Assembly: GCA_949297015.1 (NCBI GenBank) | Contig: CASFRF010000010.1 | Coordinates: 1-57,576 of the forward strand | DNA from: an uncultured bacterium | GTDB lineage: Bacteria; Verrucomicrobiota; Lentisphaeria; Victivallales; Victivallaceae | DNA: 57,576 bases | Direction: 5' to 3' | Shown: piece by piece, positions 16,551 through 25,083 of the stretch | Numbering within the stretch: position 1 is the stretch's first letter | Layout of the letters: every line of letters starts with the position of its first letter | Made by a program: the position numbers and the translations under genes | The notes under the pieces: generated by a model | What the model saw: only the letters and a program-made list of their open reading frames with translations | The model's database searches: none | Told to the model about the DNA's origin: nothing

Positions 16551-17537
16551 GTGAGCATCCGGATAAAAGGAACCGGCTCCTATGTGCCGGAACGAATTCT
16601 GACCAATGCCGACCTCGAAAAGATGGTCGAAACCAATGATGAGTGGATCCGGACCCGGACCGGAATCGAAGAGCGGCGGCTGGCCTCCCCCGAACAGGCC
16701 ACCAGCGATCTGGCCGAGCAGGCGGCGCGCCGGGCGCTGGACCAAGCGGGTATCACCGGGGCCGATTTGAGTGCAATCGTGTGCGCCACCATTACCCCGG
16801 ACTACGTCTTTCCCAGCACCGGTTGTCTGCTGCAGCAGAAGCTGGGGGCGACCAACGCCTTCAGTTTCGATCTGGAGGCGGCCTGTTCCGGGCTGCTCTA
16901 TTCGCTGGAGGTCGCCTACTCGCTGATGAAAGCGAATAAGAAGTATCGCTATGTGCTGGTGGTGGGGGCGGAAAAACTCTCCTGCATCGTCAACTGGGCC
17001 GACCGCAATACCTGCGTGCTGTTCGGCGACGGCGCCGGTGCGGTGGTGCTGGAGAACGTCGCGGACGACCGCCCCGACTTCGTCATCGCCAGCGATCTGC
17101 ACTCCGACGGCAGTTACACGGAAATTCTGAAGCTGCCGGCGGGCGGTTCGCGCAACCCGGCTTCGCCGGAGACGGTGGCGGCGCATCAGCACTCGATCTT
17201 CATGGCCGGCAAGGACGTCTTCAAACTGGCGGTCAACCACATGTCCGCCAGCTGCCGCCGGGTCCTCGAAGAGGCGAAAGTCGACGCTTCGGCGATCAAG
17301 CTGGTCATTCCGCATCAGGCGAATCTGCGAATCATTCAGTCGCTGGCGCAGCGGCTGGATGTGCCGGAGGACCGGGTCTTCATCAACATCAACCGGTTCG
17401 GCAACACCTCGGCGGCCTCGATCGGGCTCTGCCTCGACGAAGCGGCCCGCGCCGGGCGGATCCAGCCCGGTGACTATGTGCTGCTGACCGCCTTCGGCGG
17501 CGGCCTGACTTGGGGCGCCATGCTGATTCAATACTGA
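16551..17537 (+). CDS. fabH: Beta-ketoacyl-ACP synthase III
   Basis: The protein has 328 aa with a GTG start preceded by AGGAG. The catalytic triad is visible: Cys in EAACSGLLYSLE (about residue 112), His in VIPHQANLRIIQS (about 246) and Asn in NRFGNTSAASIGL (about 276). The N-terminal GSYVPERILTN and DEWIRTRTGIEERR blocks are typical. It condenses acetyl-CoA with malonyl-ACP to start fatty-acid synthesis. It lies 9 nt downstream of plsX, the usual arrangement. Confidence 0.97.
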   Translation: MSIRIKGTGSYVPERILTNADLEKMVETNDEWIRTRTGIEERRLASPEQATSDLAEQAARRALDQAGITGADLSAIVCATITPDYVFPSTGCLLQQKLGATNAFSFDLEAACSGLLYSLEVAYSLMKANKKYRYVLVVGAEKLSCIVNWADRNTCVLFGDGAGAVVLENVADDRPDFVIASDLHSDGSYTEILKLPAGGSRNPASPETVAAHQHSIFMAGKDVFKLAVNHMSASCRRVLEEAKVDASAIKLVIPHQANLRIIQSLAQRLDVPEDRVFININRFGNTSAASIGLCLDEAARAGRIQPGDYVLLTAFGGGLTWGAMLIQY

Positions 17538-17557
17538 ACGTTTGCGGGGGAGTGGCC

Positions 17558-18445
17558 ATGAACAGCTCGGTGGAAAAGGCGGAAGTCCTGCTGGAAGCAC
17601 TGCCGTATATTCAGAAGTTCCGGAACGCGCTGATCTTGATCAAATTCGGGGGCAGCGCCATGGAGGATCCCGCGCTGGTGCGCAGCACCATGCGCGACGT
17701 GGTGCTGATGGAGTGCATCGGCTTCAAGCCGATCGTGGTGCACGGCGGCGGCAAGGCGATTTCGGCCGAACTGCGGCGTCAGAACATTCCGGTGAAGTTC
17801 GTCAACGGGCTGCGCTACACCTGCGAGCGGACGATCAAAGTGGTGGATGAAGTGCTGCATCAGGTGGTGAACCGCGAGCTGGTCGAACTCGGCCGGGCCG
17901 CCGGCGGGCAGATGGCCTCGCTCTCCGGCAAGAACATTCTGCGGGCGGAGCCGACCCGGTCGAAAAATCCGGAGACCGGAGAACTCGAGGATGTCGGTTT
18001 CGTCGGCGAGGTCGTCGGGGTGGACACCGCCCGGATCATCGACGCCTTGAACGCCGGACTGATTCCGGTGATCACCCCCCTCGGGACCGGCCCCGACGGG
18101 CAGGTTTACAACATCAACGCCGACGTCGCCGCCTGCCAGATCGCGGCGGCGCTGCATGTGCGGAAACTGGTCTTTATGAGCGACGTCCCCGGCATTATGG
18201 AGGATCCCGCCGATGAGAACACGGTGATCCCCACCATCTGCACGGTGGATCTGCCCGGGCTGATTCAGCGCAAGGTCCTCTCCGGCGGCATGCTGCCCAA
18301 GGTCGCCAGCTGCGTCAAGGCGCTGGAGGCGGGCATCAACAAGGTTCACCTGATCGACGGACGCCGCACCCACTCGCTGCTGCTGGAGATCTTCACCGAC
18401 CGCGGAATCGGGACTCAGATCGTGCGTCCGGACTCGGTGTTATGA
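17558..18445 (+). CDS. argB: Acetylglutamate kinase
   Basis: The protein has 295 aa from the ATG at 17558 (upstream GGGGGAG). Amino-acid kinase fold: ILIKFGGSAMED near the N-terminus, PIVVHGGGKAIS, VNGLRYTCERTI, GLIPVITPLGTGPDG, YNINADVAACQIAAAL, KLVFMSDVPGI and GGMLPKVASCVKALEAGINKVHLIDGR, all standard ArgB blocks. It phosphorylates N-acetylglutamate in arginine biosynthesis. The N-terminal helix (VLLEALPYIQKF) is the type found in arginine-sensitive hexameric enzymes, so feedback inhibition by arginine is plausible. Its stop overlaps the aroK start by 4 nt. Confidence 0.96.
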   Translation: MNSSVEKAEVLLEALPYIQKFRNALILIKFGGSAMEDPALVRSTMRDVVLMECIGFKPIVVHGGGKAISAELRRQNIPVKFVNGLRYTCERTIKVVDEVLHQVVNRELVELGRAAGGQMASLSGKNILRAEPTRSKNPETGELEDVGFVGEVVGVDTARIIDALNAGLIPVITPLGTGPDGQVYNINADVAACQIAAALHVRKLVFMSDVPGIMEDPADENTVIPTICTVDLPGLIQRKVLSGGMLPKVASCVKALEAGINKVHLIDGRRTHSLLLEIFTDRGIGTQIVRPDSVL

Positions 18446-18990
18446 CCAGTCTCGTGCTCGGCGGACTCAAGCACTGCGGCAAGAGTACCCACGGTCGGCT
18501 GCTGGCGGCAGCCCTCAACCGGGAGTTCATCGACACCGATCAGGCGTTGGAGCAGCAGTTCCGGCTGCGTTTCGGTCAGGCGCTGAGCTGCCGGGAGATC
18601 GTTCAGCGTTACGGGGAGCCGTTCTTCCGGGAACAGGAGGCGGAGACGATCCGGAGTCTGGCGGGCGGAGCGGACCGGAGCCGGGTCTACGCGCTCGGCG
18701 GCGGCGCCCCGGCCAATCGGCTGCTGCATCCGGAGGAGCTCAAAAGTCTGGGGTTTTTCATCTATCTGGAGATCGATCCGGAGACGGCATTCCGCCGAAT
18801 CGAGGCGCACGGACTGCCGCCGTTTCTGCAGGGGCCGGATCCCCGGGCCCGGTTCGAGGAACAACGCCGCAGCCGGGAGGCGTTCTACCGGCAATGTGCG
18901 GACTTGGTGTTCCCGATCCGGGGGGAGCGTCCGGTCCCGGAGGTGGCCGCGGAGCTGCTGAACCAACTGCGCCGGAAAGGATGGATCTGA
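18442..18990 (+). CDS. aroK: Shikimate kinase
   Basis: The protein has 182 aa. It has the P-loop GLKHCGKS (about residues 8-15), the FIDTDQALE block with the substrate-binding Asp, REIVQRYGEPFFREQEAE, and the GGG motif in YALGGGAPAN. The GEPFFREQE stretch is typical of shikimate kinases. It phosphorylates shikimate in aromatic amino-acid synthesis. It is sandwiched between argB (ATGA overlap) and aroC (1-nt gap), which supports the aromatic-pathway assignment over gluconate kinase. Confidence 0.88.
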   Translation: MTSLVLGGLKHCGKSTHGRLLAAALNREFIDTDQALEQQFRLRFGQALSCREIVQRYGEPFFREQEAETIRSLAGGADRSRVYALGGGAPANRLLHPEELKSLGFFIYLEIDPETAFRRIEAHGLPPFLQGPDPRARFEEQRRSREAFYRQCADLVFPIRGERPVPEVAAELLNQLRRKGWI

Positions 18991-18991
18991 G

Positions 18992-20056
18992 ATGAGCGGC
19001 AACACTTTCGGGGAATTTTTCCGACTCACCACCTTCGGCGAATCCCACGGACCGGCGCTCGGCGCGGTCCTCGACGGCGTGCCGCCCAATCTGGAGCTGA
19101 GCGCCGCCGAGATTCAGCGCGAACTCGACCGGCGGCGGCCGGGCCAGTCCGCCCTGACCACGCCCCGCCGGGAACCGGATCAGGTGGAGATCCTCTCCGG
19201 CGTCTTCGCAGGGCGGACCACCGGCACTCCGCTGGCGCTGCTGATCCGAAACACCGATCAGCGCTCTCGTGATTACGGCGAACTGGCCACGGTATTCCGT
19301 CCCGGCCACGCCGACTACGGCTATTTCCGGAAATACGGGATCCGCGACTACCGCGGCGGCGGTCGCTCCAGCGGTCGCGAAACCGCGGCCCGGGTCGCGG
19401 GCGGCGCGGTGGCCCGCAAGGTGTTGCAGCCGTTCGGCATTCAGATCACCGCCGGAACCGTGGCGGTGGGAGAGGTCCGGGCGCGGCAGTTTCTGGCGGC
19501 AACCATCGAGGACAATCCGGTCCGCTGCCCTGATCCCGGGGCCGCCGCGGCCATGGCCGAAGTGATCGAATCCGCCCGGAAAGCGACCGACAGCGTCGGC
19601 GGGCTGGTCGAATGCCGGATCACCGGCGTGCCGCCCGGCTGGGGGGAGCCGGTGTTCGACAAACTCGACGCGCTGCTGGCCCACGCCATGCTGTCGCTGG
19701 GCGGGGTCAAAGGCATTGAGTTCGGTGACGGCTTCACCGTCGCCGCGCGGCGCGGCAGCGAGAACAACGATCCGTTCGGACCGGAGGGGCCGATGACCAA
19801 CCATGCCGGGGGGATCCTCGGCGGCATCGCCACCGGAGCGCAGATCGTCTTCCGGATCGCGGTCAAGCCGACGCCCTCCATTGCGCAGCCCCAGACCACG
19901 GTGGATGAACAGGGCGCGCCCCGCCGGATCGTCATTCACGGTCGGCACGATCCCTGCCTCTGCCCCCGGCTGGTGCCGGTGGTCGAAGCGATGGCGGCGC
20001 TGGTGCTGGCCGATCTCTGCTGCCGGCAGCGGGCGCTGACCGGCGACGCACGCTGA
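18992..20056 (+). CDS. aroC: Chorismate synthase
   Basis: The protein has 354 aa. It shows FGESHGPALGAVLDGVPP (motif 1), RPGHADYGYFRKYGIRDYRGGGRSSGRET (motif 2) and NHAGGILGGIATGAQIVFRIAVKPTPSI, with RHDPCLCPRLVPVVEAM near the end (motif 3). It converts EPSP to chorismate using reduced FMN in the cytosol. It is the last gene of the rpmF-led run, and the next gene has its own promoter. Confidence 0.97.
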   Translation: MSGNTFGEFFRLTTFGESHGPALGAVLDGVPPNLELSAAEIQRELDRRRPGQSALTTPRREPDQVEILSGVFAGRTTGTPLALLIRNTDQRSRDYGELATVFRPGHADYGYFRKYGIRDYRGGGRSSGRETAARVAGGAVARKVLQPFGIQITAGTVAVGEVRARQFLAATIEDNPVRCPDPGAAAAMAEVIESARKATDSVGGLVECRITGVPPGWGEPVFDKLDALLAHAMLSLGGVKGIEFGDGFTVAARRGSENNDPFGPEGPMTNHAGGILGGIATGAQIVFRIAVKPTPSIAQPQTTVDEQGAPRRIVIHGRHDPCLCPRLVPVVEAMAALVLADLCCRQRALTGDAR

Positions 20057-20090
20057 GCGCGAAGCGGGGAAACCGCTCCGGTGTCGGCGC

Positions 20091-20118
20091 TTGACTTTTC
20101 CGGAATGGCGGATATATT
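20091..20118 (+). promoter_or_regulatory. Promoter of the nucleotidyltransferase/GHMP kinase gene
   Basis: TTGACT (20091-20096), 16 nt, TATATT (20113-20118). A GGCTCC/GGAGCC hairpin sits at the expected transcript 5' end (about 20123-20139). Confidence 0.7.
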
Positions 20119-20214
20119 TCGGAGGCTCCGGGGCGGAGCCATAAAAACTTGGAGCGCCGCCGCGCACGGTCCAGACGGCGGAGTGGCCGGAAAATCATGA
20201 TGACAGGAACGGGA

Positions 20215-21354
20215 ATGAGCAGAAAAAAAGTCTTTGTCTCGGGTTGTTACGACATGCTGCACTCGGGGCACGTCGCTTTTTTCGAGGAGGCCGCCGGATA
20301 CGGCGATCTCTATGTCGGATTGGGGTCGGACCGGACCATCTACGGATTGAAGGCCCGCAAGACCATCAATTCCGAACAGGAACGGCTCTACATGGTCAAG
20401 GCGCTGCGCTGCGTCAAAGACGCCTGGATCAACTCCGGTTCCGGCATCATGGACTTTGAAAAGGAGGTCCGGGAACTCAAGCCGGACATCTTTTTCGTGA
20501 ACTCCGACGGCTTCTCGCCGCAGAAAGAGGCGTTCTGCCGCGAACTCGGGATCCAGCTGGTGGTCAGCCGCCGGGTTCCGCATCCGGGACTTCCGGCCCG
20601 CTCCACCACGGCGCTGCGGCAGGAGTGCCGCATTCCCTACCGGGTGGAACTCTGCGGCGGCTGGCTGGACCAGCCCTTCGTCAACGAACTCACGCCCGGC
20701 GCGGTCATCACCGTCTCCATTGAGCCTGAGTGTGAATTCAACGACAAAAGCGGCATGGCCACCAGTTCTCGCAAAAAGGCGGTCGAACTGTGGCAGACTC
20801 AATTTCCCGCCGGCAACCGCGAGGAGCTGGCCCGGATGCTCTTCTGCATCGAAAACCCGCCGGGGACGCGGACCATCAGCGGCTCGCAGGATGCGCTCGG
20901 CCTGTTGCTGCCGGGCTTGAACAAGCTCAATTACGACCACGGCTACTGGCCGAAGTCGATCGACAGCGTGACGGCGGAAGCGACGCTCCGGTTCCTTGAG
21001 GAGCATCTGTGGCTGATCGCCCTGCCCCAGCGCACCGCCAATTACGATGTGCTGGGCAACACCCGGATCAATCTTGAGAGCGCCCGGAAGCTCAGCGCCG
21101 CCACCGAACAGTGCTGGCAGGCCCTGCTCCGCGGCGACGTCGCCGCCTGGGGGGACGCCACCCGTCGCTGCTTCGAAGCGCAGCTGGAGATGTTCCCGAA
21201 CATGGAGACTCCGGAAATGCGCGAGGCCATCGCCCGCTACCGGAGTCAGGCCCACGGCTGGAAGGTCACCGGCTGCGGGGGCGGCGGGTATCTGCTGCTG
21301 ATCTCGGAGCAGCCGATCGAGAACGCCATGCGCATCACCGCCTGCCGGGAGTGA
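20215..21354 (+). CDS. Bifunctional-looking cytidylyltransferase-like / GHMP-kinase-like protein
   Basis: The protein has 379 aa from ATG 20215; ATG 20197 in frame would add six residues. The N-terminal domain (about 1-135) begins KKVFVSGCYDMLHSGHVAFFEEA, with the HxGH motif of the RfaE2/TagD nucleotidyltransferase superfamily, followed by GLGSDRTI. From about 145 the protein looks like a GHMP sugar kinase: IPYRVELCGGWLDQP (motif 1), a degenerate SGMATSSRKK stretch where the ATP-binding motif 2 is expected, and a clear C-terminal VTGCGGGGYLLLI (motif 3). Likely role by family: activation and phosphorylation of a sugar or sugar acid for a nucleotide-sugar or glycan. The degenerate motif 2 leaves kinase activity uncertain. 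Single-gene unit, convergent with trpS. Confidence 0.75.
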   Translation: MSRKKVFVSGCYDMLHSGHVAFFEEAAGYGDLYVGLGSDRTIYGLKARKTINSEQERLYMVKALRCVKDAWINSGSGIMDFEKEVRELKPDIFFVNSDGFSPQKEAFCRELGIQLVVSRRVPHPGLPARSTTALRQECRIPYRVELCGGWLDQPFVNELTPGAVITVSIEPECEFNDKSGMATSSRKKAVELWQTQFPAGNREELARMLFCIENPPGTRTISGSQDALGLLLPGLNKLNYDHGYWPKSIDSVTAEATLRFLEEHLWLIALPQRTANYDVLGNTRINLESARKLSAATEQCWQALLRGDVAAWGDATRRCFEAQLEMFPNMETPEMREAIARYRSQAHGWKVTGCGGGGYLLLISEQPIENAMRITACRE

Positions 21355-21396
21355 GCGCAGAAGGGTCCCCTCCCCCGCCTCGCCGCCGGGGGCAGC

Positions 21397-22359
21397 TCAG
21401 CGCAACCCCACCGCCTGCCGGACTTTCGCCATGGTGACCTCGGCCACCACGGAAGCCCGTTCCGCACCCCGGGTCAGCACCTGCCGGACGTAGTCGAGGT
21501 TCTGTTCAAGCTCGGCCCGGCGGGCGCGCATCGGCGCAAAGTACTCCCACAGCCGCTCGAAGAGCGCCTGTTTGGCGTGACCGTAGCCGTAATTACCGGC
21601 CCGGTAGCGCGACTTCATCGCCTCGACCTCCTCCGGCGAGGCCACCAGCTTGTAGAGCGCGATCACGTTGCACTTTTCCGGATCCTTGGGTTCCTCCATC
21701 GGCGTGCAGTCGGTGACGATGTTCATCACCGCCTTGCGCAGCACCTTTTCGGGGGCGAAGATCGGGATGGTGTTGTTGTAGCTTTTGCTCATCTTCTGAC
21801 CGTCGGTGCCGGGGACCACCGCCACGCTCTCGGGGATGTACTCCTCGGGGATGGTGAAGATCTCGCCGCGCTCCCGGTTGAAGCGCAGCGCGATGTCGCG
21901 GGTGATTTCCAGATGCTGTTTCTGATCCTTGCCCACCGGCACCAGATTCGCCTGATAGAGCAGGATATCCGCCGCCATCAGCACCGGATAGGAGAACAGC
22001 CCGTGGTTCGGCACAAAGCCGTGCGCGAGCTTGTCCTTGTAACTGTGCGCCCGCTCCAGCAGCCCCACCGTGGTGTAGGGACTCAGAATCCACATCAGCT
22101 CGGTCACCTGCGGCACCTCCGACTGGCGGAAGAAGACCGTCTTCTCCACATCGAGCCCCAGCGCCAGAAAGTCCAGCGCCACGCCCAGCGTGTTTTTCCG
22201 CAACTGCTCCGGATCCGGCAGCGTGGTCAGCGAGTGATAGTCGGCGATGAACAGAAAGGTCTCGCCCTTGCGCTGCATCTCCACCGCCTGCCGCATCATT
22301 CCGAAATAGTTGCCCAGATGGGGAATGCCCGAAGGCTGAATCCCGCTTAAAATCCGCAT
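21397..22359 (-). CDS. trpS: Tryptophanyl-tRNA synthetase
   Basis: The protein has 320 aa from ATG 22359; an in-frame TTG at 22374 is upstream but less likely. Class I synthetase signatures: GIQPSGIPHLGNYFG (HIGH-type) at the N-terminus and DGQKMSKSYNNT (KMSKS). In between are FIADYHSLT, VFFRQSEVPQV, SYPVLMAADILLYQA and VPVGKDQKQHLEITRDIA. It charges tRNA-Trp. It is the last gene of the minus-strand operon after galK, with a 28-nt gap; no T-box or leader is visible in front of it. Confidence 0.97.
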   Translation of the reverse strand: MRILSGIQPSGIPHLGNYFGMMRQAVEMQRKGETFLFIADYHSLTTLPDPEQLRKNTLGVALDFLALGLDVEKTVFFRQSEVPQVTELMWILSPYTTVGLLERAHSYKDKLAHGFVPNHGLFSYPVLMAADILLYQANLVPVGKDQKQHLEITRDIALRFNRERGEIFTIPEEYIPESVAVVPGTDGQKMSKSYNNTIPIFAPEKVLRKAVMNIVTDCTPMEEPKDPEKCNVIALYKLVASPEEVEAMKSRYRAGNYGYGHAKQALFERLWEYFAPMRARRAELEQNLDYVRQVLTRGAERASVVAEVTMAKVRQAVGLR

Positions 22360-22387
22360 TTTCTCAATCCTCAATCGTTACGATGAC

Positions 22388-23554
22388 TTACAGCTTCCGG
22401 GCCGTGGCCCCGTCGCCGATGGAGCAGGCGATCACCTCCGGCTGAATCCCGGTCCGGAGCCGGTAGGCCGCCTGCAACCGGGCCCCGTACTCCGCGGCGC
22501 ACTCCTGCTCCACCAGGTGAATGGTGATCCCGCCGAAGCCGCCGCCGGAGAGCCGGGCCCCCAGACAACCGGGAATCGAATGGGCCAGTTCCACCAGATA
22601 GTCGAGCTCCGGCGTACTGTTCTCAAAATTGACCCGGCTCGACTCGTGCGACTCGAACAGCAGCTGCCCGAAGGCCGCCGCGTCGTGGGCGTCGAGCGCC
22701 GTCACCGCCCGGGCCACCCGGTCGCCCTCGCCGACCACATGCGCGGCCCGGCGGAATTCGCGCTCGGAGAGCTGCGCCTTCGCCGCCTCGAGCTGCGCCA
22801 CCGAAACGTCCCGCAGGGTTTTCACTCCCGGGTAGATCGCCGCCAGTTTCGCCGCCGCGTTTTCGCAGTCCTGGCGCCGGACATTGTACTCGGAATCGAC
22901 CAGATTGTGTTTGACCATCGAATTGGCCACGATAAAGCAGTAACCCGGCGGCACCGCCACCGTGCGCACCACCTCCACCGAGCGGAAGTCGGAGAGGATC
23001 AGCGCATCCTTCTGCCCGAACAGCGAACTGAACTGATCGAGCAGCCCCGACTTCAAACCCAGATAGTGGTTCTCCACCCCCTGCCCGATCCGGGCCCATT
23101 CGGCCCGGTCCAGCTGCACCCCGAAGGCGGCGGCCAGCGCGCAGCCGGTCGCCATCTCCAGCGCCGCCGAACTCGACATCCCCGCCGAAAGCGGCACCGT
23201 GCTCCGGATCGCCGCCTCGAAGGCGCCGATCTCAATACCCCGCCGCCGCAGCTCGACGATCACGCCCTTGACGTAGTTGGTCCAGTCCCGGGGCCGCGCC
23301 GTCTCGATCTCGTCGAGCCGGAAACTCCGGCCGCCCGGCTCGCGCTGCGGCTCCCGGAAGTCCACGATCCGGCACTCCCGGCCCTCGCACCGGGCCAGCG
23401 CCATCTCGGTGGTCTGCGCCACGGCGCAGCTCAGCACAAAGCCCTGATTGTAGTCGGTGTGGTTGCCCAGAATCTCCAGCCGCCCCGGAGCTTGGGACAG
23501 CACCTCCGGCCTGCGTCCGTAATGACGCGCGAACAGTTCCACCAGTTCTGACAT
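22388..23554 (-). CDS. galK: Galactokinase
   Basis: The protein has 388 aa, normal for GalK. It shows the galactokinase signature APGRLEILGNHTDYNQG (about 22-38), the GHMP ATP motif VPLSAGMSSSAALEMATG (about 117-134) and the C-terminal RLSGGGFGGITIHLV. It phosphorylates galactose to galactose-1-phosphate (Leloir pathway). galE lies two genes upstream in the same operon; no galT is present in the window. The spacing to the DnaQ-like gene is 3 nt. Confidence 0.95.
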   Translation of the reverse strand: MSELVELFARHYGRRPEVLSQAPGRLEILGNHTDYNQGFVLSCAVAQTTEMALARCEGRECRIVDFREPQREPGGRSFRLDEIETARPRDWTNYVKGVIVELRRRGIEIGAFEAAIRSTVPLSAGMSSSAALEMATGCALAAAFGVQLDRAEWARIGQGVENHYLGLKSGLLDQFSSLFGQKDALILSDFRSVEVVRTVAVPPGYCFIVANSMVKHNLVDSEYNVRRQDCENAAAKLAAIYPGVKTLRDVSVAQLEAAKAQLSEREFRRAAHVVGEGDRVARAVTALDAHDAAAFGQLLFESHESSRVNFENSTPELDYLVELAHSIPGCLGARLSGGGFGGITIHLVEQECAAEYGARLQAAYRLRTGIQPEVIACSIGDGATARKL

Positions 23555-23557
23555 CTT

Positions 23558-24103
23558 CTATTTCCTTTTGATTAGTTCCGTCAACGACAGCGCCAGCAAC
23601 TGCCGCGTCCACTCCACATCGGCTCCGGCGCGGTGCGCCTCCATTTCACGCCAGGGATCCTCCAGCGCGAACAGCCGTCGCAAGGTCTGCAAGCTGTAGG
23701 AGGGCAACCCCGGATGACTCTGCTTCAGCAGCCGGATCGAATCCAGCGTCCGCCCGCGCCACAGCTCCAGCCCGCACCGGGCCAGGCTCTCCTGCAGAAA
23801 ACTCAGGTCGAACCGGGCGTTGTGCGCCACCAGCGTGGAGCCCTCGGCCAGTTGCAGGAATTCGGCTCCGACCAGCTCGAATCCGGGCTCCGCGGCCACC
23901 ATCTCATCGGTGATGTGGTGGATCCGGGTGGCGCCCGGCGGAATCCGCCGCCCCGGATTGACCAGCTGCTGATAACGCCGCAGCGAACCGTCGCGCTCGA
24001 TCCGCACTGCCGCCAGCTCCACGATCCGATCGTGAACCGCGCTCATGCCGGTGGTCTCGAGGTCGAAAACCGTAAACGGCCCCAGTTCGTGCCAGGCGCT
24101 CAT
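23558..24103 (-). CDS. DnaQ-family 3'-5' exonuclease (DEDDh)
   Basis: The protein has 181 aa. Exonuclease motifs are complete: FDLETTG (Exo I, about residues 13-19), HNARFDLSFL (Exo II, about 93-102) and HRAGADV (Exo III, His and Asp, about 156-162). It is an epsilon-like proofreading or repair nuclease. At this length it has only the catalytic domain and lacks obvious PolC or UvrC-like extensions, so whether it is the replicative epsilon subunit cannot be decided. It sits between galE and galK with 1- and 3-nt gaps. Confidence 0.88.
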   Translation of the reverse strand: MSAWHELGPFTVFDLETTGMSAVHDRIVELAAVRIERDGSLRRYQQLVNPGRRIPPGATRIHHITDEMVAAEPGFELVGAEFLQLAEGSTLVAHNARFDLSFLQESLARCGLELWRGRTLDSIRLLKQSHPGLPSYSLQTLRRLFALEDPWREMEAHRAGADVEWTRQLLALSLTELIKRK

Positions 24104-24104
24104 C

Positions 24105-25079
24105 TCAATCCGGATAGCCCTCCGGATGGCTCAGCTGCCAGTTCCAGGCCGACTCGATGATCGCCTCGACGTTCTCGAACTGCGGCTTCCAGCCCAGCAG
24201 TTTCCGGGCCCGGTCGCTGCAGGCGATCAGCCGGGCCGGATCGCCGGGCCGACGCGGCGCGATCTCGGTACGGATTTCGCGCCCGGTGACCCGGCGCGCC
24301 GCCTCGACAATGGTCTTGACGCTGAGCCCGTTGCCGGTCCCGAGATTGTAATGCCCCGACTCCGGCGCCGAGAGCGCCAGCTCGTGCGCCTGCGCCAGAT
24401 CGAGAATGTGAATGTAGTCGCGGATGCAGGTTCCGTCCTCGGTGTCGTAGTCGTCGCCGTAGATCATGAGTTTGTCGCGCTTGCCGCGAGCCGCCTGCAG
24501 CACAATCGGGATCAGATGGCTCTCCGGCCGGTGATCCTCGCCGTAGCGCCCGGTGGCGCCGGCCGCGTTGAAGTAGCGCAGCGCCGCGTACTGCAAGCCG
24601 TGGATCTGGTGGTACCACTTGAGCACCTTTTCAAAGCAGAGTTTGGATTCGCCGTAGGGGTTGATCGGCAGCTGGCGATCGTCCTCGCGAATCGGAATCG
24701 ATTCCGGCTGTCCGAAGGTCGCCGCGGTGCTGGAGAAGACGATTCGCTCCACCCCGCCGGCCACCGCCGCATCCGCCAGATTGATCCCGAAGGCGAGATT
24801 GTTGCGGAAATACTTCGAGGGGTTCTGCATCGACTCGCCGACCAGCGAAAAGGCGGCGAAGTGCATCACTGCGTCAAACTTCCCCTCGCGGCAGACCCGC
24901 ATGATCAGCTCGCGGTCCTCCAGATTGCCCTCCACAAAGCGCGCCCGCGGATCCACCGCGCTGCGGTGTCCGGTGATCAGCCCGTCGAACACGGTCACCT
25001 CGTAGCCGTGGTCGAGCAGATACTCCGCACAGGCGCTTCCGATATAGCCGGCGCCGCCGACAACCAGAACTTTCTTCAT
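24105..25079 (-). CDS. galE: UDP-glucose 4-epimerase
   Basis: The protein has 324 aa. The Rossmann NAD motif GGAGYIGS is at residues 8-15. The catalytic Ser/Thr and Tyr-x3-Lys appear as SSTAATFG and YGESKLCFEK; other blocks are FDGLITGHRSAV, ALRYFNAAGA and DYIHILDLAQAH. All are typical of GalE. It interconverts UDP-glucose and UDP-galactose, feeding Leloir metabolism and glycan synthesis. It follows the sigma54 activator by 4 nt, in one operon with galK. Confidence 0.95.
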   Translation of the reverse strand: MKKVLVVGGAGYIGSACAEYLLDHGYEVTVFDGLITGHRSAVDPRARFVEGNLEDRELIMRVCREGKFDAVMHFAAFSLVGESMQNPSKYFRNNLAFGINLADAAVAGGVERIVFSSTAATFGQPESIPIREDDRQLPINPYGESKLCFEKVLKWYHQIHGLQYAALRYFNAAGATGRYGEDHRPESHLIPIVLQAARGKRDKLMIYGDDYDTEDGTCIRDYIHILDLAQAHELALSAPESGHYNLGTGNGLSVKTIVEAARRVTGREIRTEIAPRRPGDPARLIACSDRARKLLGWKPQFENVEAIIESAWNWQLSHPEGYPD

Positions 25080-25083
25080 TTTC

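Noticed and set aside
21355..21396. CCCCCG/CGGGGG hairpin between the GHMP-kinase gene and trpS
   Set aside because: Only 6 bp and no T-run on either strand; too weak to call a bidirectional terminator.
22359..22374. TTG at 22374 as the start of trpS
   Set aside because: ATG 22359 gives the usual MRILSGIQPSG start of TrpS; the extra five residues are not family-like.
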